DNA of 5,636 bases from Methanothrix sp. (lineage in GTDB: Archaea; Halobacteriota; Methanosarcinia; Methanotrichales; Methanotrichaceae), in the NCBI GenBank assembly GCA_012798025.1, contig JAAZNX010000208.1, positions 1 through 5,636 of the forward strand. The letters are read 5' to 3'. A program made the translations under genes and the position numbers. Shown in pieces: positions 1 through 5,442 of the stretch; the stretch's first letter is position 1, and every line of letters starts with the position of its first letter. The notes beneath the pieces were generated by a model that saw only the letters and a list, made by a program, of their open reading frames with translations, had not been told where the DNA came from and made no database searches.

Positions 1-420
1 GCTCAGGTCTTTTGCAAGGTGATTGAGCTGGCAAAATCCCAGAATCTGCCCCTCGTGATCCACTCAAGGGATGCAGAGCAACAGGCCCTGGACATGGTCA
101 AGCATCTGGACAAGGTCGTATTTCACTGCTACAGTGGCTCTCTTGCTACCATGAAGGAGGCTATGGATAGAGGATTTTATATCTCAATTGCCACGAATTT
201 ATGCCGATCAGGACACCACCAGATCCTGGCCAAGAACGTCTCTTTGGACCTCCTGCTTGTGGAGACCGACAGTCCGTTTCTATCGCCCCGAAGAGGCCGG
301 AACGAGCCATGTTTTGTCCAAGACTCGGTCAGGCTTATAGCTAAGATCAGAAACATGGAGCCGCAGGAGATAGCCCGGATAACCTCAGAAAATACCAAAA
401 GGATTTATAACATTCATTGA
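1..420 (+). CDS. TatD-family metal-dependent hydrolase (DNase-like), 3' part only
   Basis: The reading frame is open from the first base to the TGA at 418-420, giving 139 residues; the true start lies outside the window. The GTG at 19 is an internal codon, because family-like sequence (AQVFCKVIEL) precedes it. Visible TatD hallmarks are HSRDA (residues 21-25, a metal-ligand His), FHCYSG (41-46, a second His), VETDSPFLSP (87-96, containing the conserved Asp at 90) and the C-terminal NEP and late 'T..N..RIY' signatures. The N-terminal HxH and the metal-binding Glu of the barrel would lie upstream. TatD proteins are cytoplasmic TIM-barrel metal hydrolases, several with shown DNase or exonuclease activity; the substrate here is not known. 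The fragment is about the C-terminal half of a usual 250-270 residue protein and looks intact. The next gene begins 54 bases downstream on the same strand. Confidence 0.9.
   Translation, partial: AQVFCKVIELAKSQNLPLVIHSRDAEQQALDMVKHLDKVVFHCYSGSLATMKEAMDRGFYISIATNLCRSGHHQILAKNVSLDLLLVETDSPFLSPRRGRNEPCFVQDSVRLIAKIRNMEPQEIARITSENTKRIYNIH
404..411 (+). promoter_or_regulatory. Possible weak TATA box for the NYN gene
   Basis: TTTATAAC at the very end of the TatD coding region resembles an archaeal TATA box. Initiation about 25 bases downstream would fall near 430, giving a leader of about 45 bases before the ATG at 475. The sequence is part of a coding region and such AT-rich strings are common, so the NYN gene may equally be read through from tatD. 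Confidence 0.22.
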
Positions 421-474
421 AACTCTTAAAATCTAGAAATCACACCAAATAATCCAAATGCCAAAAGGTATAAT

Positions 475-969
475 ATGGATCGGATGCCAATACACTTCGA
501 ACACATCATGAGGTATCTGGGCTCCAAGAAGGAAAAAGGCAGGAAGAAGATAGGTCTTCTTGTGGACGGCCCCAATATGCTCAGGAAGGAGTTTCAGATG
601 GACCTGGAGGAGATCAGAGATATCCTCAAGGATTATGGTGACATCAAGATGGGCAAGGTATTTTTGAATCAATATGCATCTGAGAAGCTGGTTGAGGCTG
701 TGGAAAACCAGGGCTTTGAGCCGGTAATCTGTACCAGTGACGTTGATGTCCGGATGGCTGTTGAGGGCGTAGATATGATCTATAACCCGGTGATAGATAC
801 GATTGCCCTTGTCACTAGGGATGCGGACCTAAAACCAGTGCTTATGAAGGCCATGGAGCATGGAAAGGAGACCATCATATTCGGAGCAGAACCAGGTTTT
901 TCGGTGGCTCTCAGGAATTCGGCGGACTATGTGATAGTGCTGCGCGACGGGCAGTATGTAACTGAATAA
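475..969 (+). CDS. NYN (PIN-like) domain protein, predicted ribonuclease, TIGR00288-like
   Basis: A 164-residue protein whose main part is one NYN/LabA-like PIN-fold domain, about residues 24-160. Candidate metal-binding acidic residues sit where the fold needs them: D31 and N34 in LLVDGPNM, D91 in TSDVDVRMAVE, and D116 and D118 in LVTRDADLKPVL, equivalent to the usual SGDSDF motif. The glycine-containing IIFGAEPGFS segment and the closing ADYVIVL strand also fit. NYN proteins are predicted metal-dependent RNases acting in RNA processing or decay; the substrate of this archaeal subgroup is not known to me. The ATG at 475 is chosen because AAGGT (465-469), a weak Shine-Dalgarno site, lies 5 bases upstream; the ATG at 484 is an alternative. 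There is no signal peptide, so it is cytoplasmic. It lies 54 bases after the TatD gene and 14 bases before the next one, suggesting co-transcription. Confidence 0.85.
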   Translation: MDRMPIHFEHIMRYLGSKKEKGRKKIGLLVDGPNMLRKEFQMDLEEIRDILKDYGDIKMGKVFLNQYASEKLVEAVENQGFEPVICTSDVDVRMAVEGVDMIYNPVIDTIALVTRDADLKPVLMKAMEHGKETIIFGAEPGFSVALRNSADYVIVLRDGQYVTE

Positions 970-983
970 TAATTTTGCAGGAT

Positions 984-1613
984 ATGACTGTGAAGTGGAT
1001 ATTTGCCCTGTTATTGACAATAGCTCTTATCAAGTCAGTTGCGGGGGCACCGGATGAGGTCGTTGGGCGAGTCGTGAGCGTTATCAGTGGAGACTCATTT
1101 GGCATCGAAATGAAGACTTCAGATTCAAGGGTGAATCACATCGATAGTGTAAAGCTTGCAGATATCGAGGCTCCATCAACATTGATGCCTAAGGGGAAGG
1201 ATGCCAGAAAGTACGCCGACTCATTATTGAAGAACAAAACTGTCTCTATAGATATAGATGATAACACTGGCAGCGGGCGCAATGAATGGAACCAATTGGT
1301 CTGCGTCATCTATCTAATGACCTCTGATAATCGACTTATTTGGCCACCTGTGAACAGAATTATGGTGGATTCTGGCCATGCAGTGCTCAATGATGATAAA
1401 AATAATGAATTCAATGCTTCAACGTGGTGGAAAGATCCGGCGGTGTCGTTGGAAAGCAAAGCCAAATCGATACCAAAGAATCTAGTATCTACAGCACCCT
1501 CGAGCCCGGAAGGAGATCTCAATTCGACTGGCGTTCTTGAAAAAGATCCACGTTCTACCAGCATTCTTGAGAAAAATCCGACATCTGGTGGAGTTAATAT
1601 TGGATACCGATAA
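984..1613 (+). CDS. Secreted staphylococcal-nuclease-like (SNase-fold) protein, probably catalytically inactive
   Basis: A 209-residue protein with a signal peptide: a basic N-terminus (MTVKW), a hydrophobic core at residues 5-16 and likely cleavage near AGA (20-22). Residues 25-135 follow the SNase pattern: VVGRVVSVISGDSF (strand plus the GDT-like turn), SVKLADIEAPS in place of the usual VRLxGIDAPE, a GKDARKYADSLL helix, KTVSIDI, then NQLVCVIYL where YGRxLAYVY is usual. By hand alignment to the staphylococcal enzyme, Asp21 is kept (D37), but Arg35 is Lys57, Asp40 is Glu62, Glu43 is Ser65 and Arg87 is Gln104. Hydrolysis is therefore doubtful and a binding or structural role outside the cell is more likely. 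The tail (150-209) is polar and ends in short repeats. An in-frame TTG at 975 would only add MQD ahead of the signal peptide, so the ATG at 984 is preferred; no good Shine-Dalgarno site supports either. Three N-glycosylation sequons occur (N83, N144, N180). The fold call is by motif only. Confidence 0.7.
   Translation: MTVKWIFALLLTIALIKSVAGAPDEVVGRVVSVISGDSFGIEMKTSDSRVNHIDSVKLADIEAPSTLMPKGKDARKYADSLLKNKTVSIDIDDNTGSGRNEWNQLVCVIYLMTSDNRLIWPPVNRIMVDSGHAVLNDDKNNEFNASTWWKDPAVSLESKAKSIPKNLVSTAPSSPEGDLNSTGVLEKDPRSTSILEKNPTSGGVNIGYR
1524..1583 (+). repeat. Tandem 30-base repeat encoding a decapeptide
   Basis: Two adjacent 30-base units (1524-1553 and 1554-1583) encode STGVLEKDPR and STSILEKNPT, followed by a degenerate start of a third unit (SGGVNIGYR) up to the stop codon. 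They form the C-terminal tail of the SNase-like protein. Six of ten residues match, with further conservative changes, which suggests an old local duplication. Function unknown. Confidence 0.6.
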
Positions 1614-1670
1614 GCGTAAACATGATAAACATTAAGTACATCCATGCCCAGACAGGGTAGCACGGTGATG

Positions 1671-1685
1671 GTCGCCTGAGGCGGC
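1671..1685 (+). promoter_or_regulatory. Short GC hairpin upstream of the S-layer promoter
   Basis: GTCGCC at 1671-1676 can pair with GGCGGC at 1680-1685 across a TGA loop, giving six pairs including one G-T wobble. No T-run follows, so it is a poor terminator for the gene ending at 1613. It lies 30 bases before the TATA box and could be a protein-binding inverted repeat, or chance. Confidence 0.25.
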
Positions 1686-1687
1686 AA

Positions 1688-1700
1688 TGAATGCAATTCA
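1688..1700 (+). promoter_or_regulatory. Palindrome TGAAT-GCA-ATTCA, candidate operator or activator site
   Basis: Perfect 5-base half-sites around a 3-base centre, ending 14 bases before the TATA box at 1715. This is where archaeal activators often bind, just upstream of the TFB-recognition element. No regulator is encoded nearby in the window, and a single short palindrome in AT-rich DNA can arise by chance. Confidence 0.3.
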
Positions 1701-1714
1701 ACAGAGATAAAGAA

Positions 1715-1724
1715 TATAAATATA
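1715..1724 (+). promoter_or_regulatory. Archaeal TATA box (box A) of the S-layer gene
   Basis: TATAAATATA closely matches the archaeal box A consensus, with A-rich sequence (ATAAAGA) just upstream that could serve as the TFB-recognition element. Initiation about 22-27 bases downstream would fall near 1742-1748, leaving a very short leader that just includes the ribosome binding site at 1751. A second TATA-like string at 1737-1744 is too near the start codon to serve. Confidence 0.65.
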
Positions 1725-1750
1725 GAAGACATGTCGTTATATACTGTCAT

Positions 1751-1760
1751 GGAGGAGATC
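1751..1760 (+). promoter_or_regulatory. Strong ribosome binding site of the S-layer gene
   Basis: GGAGGAGATC differs by one base from the ideal complement GGAGGTGATC of the 16S rRNA 3' end. The GGAGG core ends 6 bases before the ATG at 1762. It fixes that start; the ATG at 1749 overlapping the site is in another frame. It is the strongest such site in the window, as expected for an abundant surface protein. Confidence 0.85.
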
Positions 1761-1761
1761 T

Positions 1762-4700
1762 ATGGATTATGTCAGGTTGGGTGGAGCCTGTCTGCTTCTT
1801 TTGATCCTAGCTGCAGCTCTGCCAATGGATATATTGGCTCAAACCTCTCAGGACACCACTAACGTGGATTCCGGGGCGAATGTAAATGCCGCTGGAGGGG
1901 CGACACCAATCATAAGCCGAAGCCTGCTTTCTGAAAGCAGCGCACAAAGTGGAACGATATCGGCAGAGAAAATGGCGAAGCGCAGCAGCGGGTTGAAGCC
2001 GCTGGCGTCAGCATCATCTGGCAGTTCTGCAAGCTCAGGATCCTCACAGAATACCGGGCAAGCCCAAAGCCCGGCCACCTCTGAGGCCGAAACTGCGACT
2101 GCATCTGCGGAGACGACGACACAAGAAGAGCCGACACAAAAGGAGAGCTCTGCTGCAACGTCTGAGGAGACTGTTGTTACGCCCGATATGATCCCACAGC
2201 AGACGACTACAGCGACAAACTCCGATAATACAAGCGCATACCAGGCCACTTCCGCTGTGTCTCCTCCAGAGAACGTCTCTCAAAATGAGCCTGAATCCGA
2301 GAACGTATCTGAAACCATTTTGGAAAACGAGACCGAAGAGTCGACTGCGGAGGCTTCTCAAGCGACTGAGACAGGAACCGACAGGATCTGGCGGGAAGGC
2401 ATTAGCCCGCTTGAGTACACCTGGACGCCTCAAAGCTTCTCCGGCTTCTTCTACGACCTGAAGAACGACGTCGGCACGGAAAGGCTTACCGTTAAACTGC
2501 AAAGTTCTGGCAGGACCATTGAGTCCGGCGACCTGACATATAGCACAACAGCACAGGATATGGAATTTGAATTCAGCGATTGGGGAACCTATCAGGTCAT
2601 CGGTTTCATGGCCGACAAGTACTTTGCAGGCTACAAGGCCGGCGATCTCCTCAACAAGGATATAAGCCTGATAAGCGACAACCAATTGAGAAAAGTGCTT
2701 ATCGACAGTGATGACGAGAGCACCATCACAACGGGATCAGTTCTGCCCCTTGAAGAGGGCTACGAGCTGCGCATCAAGCAGATCGATATCGATGGGAATA
2801 AGGTCTACCTGGGCCTGGCCAAGGACGGTGAAGAGGTAGACAGCAAGGTGATCTCGCCGGATAACCTAAAGAGCGCGACCTATAAGTATGAGGTGGAGAT
2901 CTCGGGCAAAGACACTCCGATCGTATTGGCCCACATATCCAATGTCTTCTCCAGCGTTGAGTCCGCCCTCGTGACTGTAGATGGCCTCTTCCAGATCTCC
3001 GATACTTATACATCTGTCGAAGATGGCGACGAATACGAAAAAATGAAGGTCGTCTCAGTATCCGACCAGGGTGTGGAGATGGAGAACGACAACTCGATCA
3101 CTCTTAGAAAGGGAAGCACCCCCAAGATATTCGGGAACGTCGGATTTTTGGTTGCTGATGCAGATGAGATTCGCTTCGCACCTGTGGTACAGAGGGCTGG
3201 GACCTATGATGTGCGAGGCACAGTGATCAATCCTTCCAAGACAAGCGAATTTACCTGGACACCATACAACTTCGAGGGATTCTACTACGACATCGACGAC
3301 GATGTGGGAACAGAGATCCTTCAGGCGAAGATCAGTGGTGGCACGAAGATAGACGAGAAGGATCTGACCTACAAGACCCGACCTCTGCCGGTTAAATTCG
3401 AGTTTGAGGACTGGGGCAAGTACGATGTCATAGGTTTCATGGCTGACAAGTATTTCGCAGGCTACAACAATGATACCAAATTCACAGACGAGGTCAGCTC
3501 CATCAACGAAGGAGAGTTAAGAAGGGTCTTGATAGACGGAGACGATAGCCAGACCATAGCAAGTGGATCTGCGCTCTCCTTGCAAGAGGGTTATGAGCTG
3601 CGAATAAAGCAGGTTGACCTCAATGGAAACAAGGTCTATCTGGCTTTAGCGAAGAACGGCGAAGAGGTAGACAGCAAGGTGGTAACGCCATCGTCTGATC
3701 CAGCAGACAGGGCCTCCAACTACATGTACAAGGTTGATATAGGCTCCGAAAAGGACGTTCCCATCATCATAGCCCACGTTCAGAGCGTCTTCCGCAGCGC
3801 TGAGTCTGATCTCGCTACAGTGGACGGCATCTTCCAGGTATCCGACAGTGCGGAGTCTGTGGAAGAAGGAGAGGTCCACGGCAAGATGAAGGTGGAGTCG
3901 CTAGGCGATGACGGCATCACCATGCAAAACGATGGCAGCATAAGCCTGGGGCGCAACAGGGTCATTGAGATCATGGAGAACCTGAAGATCGAGGTTGCTG
4001 ACAACGTCGACAGGCTGATGGCACCGACTGCCACCAAGTTAGGAGAAGGACTGACAATGACTCTTAACGTTCCTGCAGCTGTGGTCAATAAGACGGTCTT
4101 GATAAGCACCAAGTCAGGTTCAGAGACACTGAGCGGTGTGCAAATCTCGGTGGATGGCAAGAACATAGGAACCACAGATGCTTCTGGGTCGGTCAGTTAT
4201 ACTCCCAAGAACACAGGCACATTCGATGTAGTAGCCAAGAAGAGCGGCTATAATGATCGCAAGGCCAGCCTTGTGGTCAGAACTGCAGCTGAAGCAGCAG
4301 CTCAGGCTGCGATAGAGCAGGCCAACGTCACCCTTGCCAACAAGTTGACCATCAATGTGCCTTCGCAGGTCACAAAGGGTGAGAACTTCCTGATAACCGT
4401 GGTAGAAGGCATCAACCAGACGCCTGTAGAGGGAGCAGATATTTTCTTCGATGATGAGAGCATTGGAGCTACCAGCGATAAAGGGGTGCTCACATATTCT
4501 GCGAACACCACTGGCCAGCACATCCTGAAAGCGCAGAAGGACGGCTTCAATGACACCACCAGAACGATCCTTGTGACCTCGTCCTTGAAGGTCATAAGCC
4601 TGAATGTGCCGGAGAAGGCGAGCGCAGGCCAGGACATGAAGATAACTGCTAGCGTGCAGAATGCCGGAAAGCAGACGGATTCCCGCAAGCTCGATCTCAA

Positions 4701-4968
4701 GGTAAACGACAGCGTGGTGGACAGCAAGAATCTGACAGTCAAGCCGGGTGAGAACGCCACTGTTACCTTCAGCTACAAGCCCAAGGACCCAGGATCTTAC
4801 AGATTCGGCCTGGACGACCAGGTCAAGAAGGTAAACGTGGAGAAGGCGCAAAACAGCACCTGGCTGATTGCCCTGATCATCGTGCTGCTCATCGCCATTG
4901 GCGGAGGATATTATCTGCACACAACAGGAGACCTGGAAAAGATCAAGAAACGACTGCAAGGGCGTTAG
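1762..4968 (+). CDS. S-layer protein with two S-layer duplication domains and a C-terminal membrane anchor
   Basis: A 1068-residue surface protein. Residues 1-26 are a signal peptide (hydrophobic LLLLILAAAL, likely cut after ILA). Residues 28-205 are low-complexity, rich in Ser, Thr, Ala, Glu and Gln, with SASSGSSASSGSS-type runs: a mucin-like segment. Two homologous S-layer units follow, about 218-470 and 496-752, matching the Methanosarcina S-layer family (PF07752/TIGR01567). Each begins with E(Y/F)TWTP..F.GF.YD and keeps FMADKYFAGY, YELRIKQ and EEVDSKV. Two PEGA- or carboxypeptidase-regulatory-like beta domains (about 775-840 and 865-938) are separated by an Ala-rich segment (840-853). A CARDB-like domain (about 943-1028) precedes one transmembrane helix (1034-1052) and a basic cytoplasmic tail. 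The units should build the extracellular lattice, with the beta domains as a stalk to the membrane anchor. Fourteen N-glycosylation sequons are present, only one (N570) within the S-layer units. Own promoter, strong ribosome binding site and terminator. Whether it is the main S-layer protein or a paralogue cannot be told here. Confidence 0.92.
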   Translation: MDYVRLGGACLLLLILAAALPMDILAQTSQDTTNVDSGANVNAAGGATPIISRSLLSESSAQSGTISAEKMAKRSSGLKPLASASSGSSASSGSSQNTGQAQSPATSEAETATASAETTTQEEPTQKESSAATSEETVVTPDMIPQQTTTATNSDNTSAYQATSAVSPPENVSQNEPESENVSETILENETEESTAEASQATETGTDRIWREGISPLEYTWTPQSFSGFFYDLKNDVGTERLTVKLQSSGRTIESGDLTYSTTAQDMEFEFSDWGTYQVIGFMADKYFAGYKAGDLLNKDISLISDNQLRKVLIDSDDESTITTGSVLPLEEGYELRIKQIDIDGNKVYLGLAKDGEEVDSKVISPDNLKSATYKYEVEISGKDTPIVLAHISNVFSSVESALVTVDGLFQISDTYTSVEDGDEYEKMKVVSVSDQGVEMENDNSITLRKGSTPKIFGNVGFLVADADEIRFAPVVQRAGTYDVRGTVINPSKTSEFTWTPYNFEGFYYDIDDDVGTEILQAKISGGTKIDEKDLTYKTRPLPVKFEFEDWGKYDVIGFMADKYFAGYNNDTKFTDEVSSINEGELRRVLIDGDDSQTIASGSALSLQEGYELRIKQVDLNGNKVYLALAKNGEEVDSKVVTPSSDPADRASNYMYKVDIGSEKDVPIIIAHVQSVFRSAESDLATVDGIFQVSDSAESVEEGEVHGKMKVESLGDDGITMQNDGSISLGRNRVIEIMENLKIEVADNVDRLMAPTATKLGEGLTMTLNVPAAVVNKTVLISTKSGSETLSGVQISVDGKNIGTTDASGSVSYTPKNTGTFDVVAKKSGYNDRKASLVVRTAAEAAAQAAIEQANVTLANKLTINVPSQVTKGENFLITVVEGINQTPVEGADIFFDDESIGATSDKGVLTYSANTTGQHILKAQKDGFNDTTRTILVTSSLKVISLNVPEKASAGQDMKITASVQNAGKQTDSRKLDLKVNDSVVDSKNLTVKPGENATVTFSYKPKDPGSYRFGLDDQVKKVNVEKAQNSTWLIALIIVLLIAIGGGYYLHTTGDLEKIKKRLQGR
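2413..4017 (+). repeat. Large in-gene duplication encoding the two S-layer units
   Basis: Copy 1 (about 2413-3171) and copy 2 (about 3247-4017) are offset by 834 bases at their start and 831 later, because of small codon gains and losses. The DNA is still alike in patches; for example the 21 bases at 2830-2850 recur identically at 3661-3681. The copies are joined by a linker at residues 471-495 that includes YDVRGTV, a string typical of the start of such units. Paired units are the normal arrangement in this S-layer family. Confidence 0.85.
4135..4575 (+). repeat. Duplicated beta-sandwich domain in the S-layer protein stalk
   Basis: Residues 792-840 and 891-938 align at a constant offset of 99 residues: GVQISVDGKNIGTTDASGSV matches GADIFFDDESIGATSDKGVL, and KKSGYNDR matches QKDGFNDT. 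Each is preceded by a related strand carrying a sequon. They look like PEGA- or carboxypeptidase-regulatory-type extracellular domains. The DNA is well diverged, so the duplication is older than the species or under relaxed selection. Confidence 0.7.
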
Positions 4969-4994
4969 AGAACGCCCTGCTCACAATCATTTTT
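4959..4994 (+). terminator. Hairpin terminator overlapping the S-layer stop codon
   Basis: AGGGCGTT (4959-4966) pairs perfectly with AACGCCCT (4971-4978) across an AGAG loop, an 8-base-pair stem. The TAG stop (4966-4968) spans the top of the stem and the loop. A T5 run at 4990-4994 followed by pyrimidines lies 11 bases after the stem, so it resembles an intrinsic terminator with a displaced T-tract. Archaeal RNA polymerase mainly needs the T-tract; the stem may also protect the transcript's 3' end. The gap of 36 bases to the convergent remnant at 5005 also suits a transcription stop. Confidence 0.65.
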
Positions 4995-5004
4995 CTCTCG
5001 TGAT

Positions 5005-5442
5005 TTACAGTTCCATCCTCATCTCTCTATTCGGCGCCAGCCTTGTCTTGAGTTCATCTCCCAATGGATTTATCGAGAGCACAGTGATTACAATCATCAT
5101 CCATGGAGAGATAGTCGTCCACCAAATGCCTCTCATTATGTCCCTCTGAGCTTCATTTAGCATATTTCCCCAAAGCTTGGCAGATGTGGTGGTATTCCCA
5201 GCCCCAGGAAGCTCAGGAATGACTCTGTGAGGATTACATGAGCTGTCATCAATGTTACTGAGACCACGACTATGTAGAGCAAATTCGGCATTTACGTGCC
5301 TGAAGATTATGTAGCTGTCTTTGGCTCCCAAGGATATTGCCGATTCAACAAAAAGCCGCTGCCTAATGGATAGAGTCTCGGATCTCACGAGCCTTGCAGT
5401 GCTCATCCAGTGAGTAAATGCGATGGCCAAAATGATGCGAAA
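5005..5442 (-). pseudogene. Remnant of a DppC/OppC-type ABC transporter permease (C-terminal half, frameshifted)
   Basis: The minus strand encodes the C-terminal half of a peptide/nickel-type binding-protein-dependent permease (usual length near 300 residues). ILAIAFTHWMSTARLVRSE and VESAISLGAKDSYIIFRHV form the EAA cytoplasmic loop that contacts the ATPase. The frame is then lost at the AAA run (plus-strand 5291-5293): one extra base shifts the frame, and the expected sequence MPNLLYIVVVSVTLM and then ILTESFLSFLGLGIPPHLPS continues in the neighbouring frame. At 5173-5174 two extra bases (or one missing) restore the first frame, which resumes as WGNMLNEAQ and ends in PWMMIVITVLSINPLGDELK up to TAA (5007-5005). 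Upstream the homology stops near 5442, where a TAG (5445-5443) closes the frame, so the N-terminal membrane helices are absent. The final LDPR-type motif reads LAPN. Non-functional as it stands; sequencing errors could explain the shifts but not the missing half. Confidence 0.85.

Noticed and set aside
975..983. TTG at 975 as the start of the SNase-like gene
   Set aside because: It has no ribosome binding site and only adds three residues before a good signal peptide; the ATG at 984 is the simpler start.
1622..1660. Twelve-codon ATG open frame between the SNase-like and S-layer genes
   Set aside because: Too short, without a ribosome binding site or recognisable peptide; treated as non-coding.
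1737..1744. TTATATAC as an alternative TATA box for the S-layer gene
   Set aside because: It lies only 17 bases before the ATG, so transcription from it would start inside the coding region and omit the ribosome binding site.
1310..1750. Minus-strand open frame of 146 codons covering the SNase-like gene 3' end and the S-layer promoter region
   Set aside because: It overlaps two supported features on the other strand and shows no protein-like pattern beyond mirrored codons.
4120..4959. Long minus-strand open frame of 279 codons opposite the C-terminal part of the S-layer gene
   Set aside because: It is antisense to a strongly supported coding region, has no recognisable domain and follows the codon bias of the plus-strand gene. 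The same applies to the antisense frames at 2044-2685, 1848-2249 and 3780-4175.
4898..5149. Plus-strand open frame of 83 codons spanning the S-layer stop
   Set aside because: It overlaps the S-layer gene in another frame, runs through the terminator and is antisense to clear permease homology.
5430..5430. TTG at 5430 (minus) as the start of a functional 141-residue protein
   Set aside because: The permease homology continues upstream of it (FRII) and the frame contains a shifted segment; it is an internal codon of a pseudogene.
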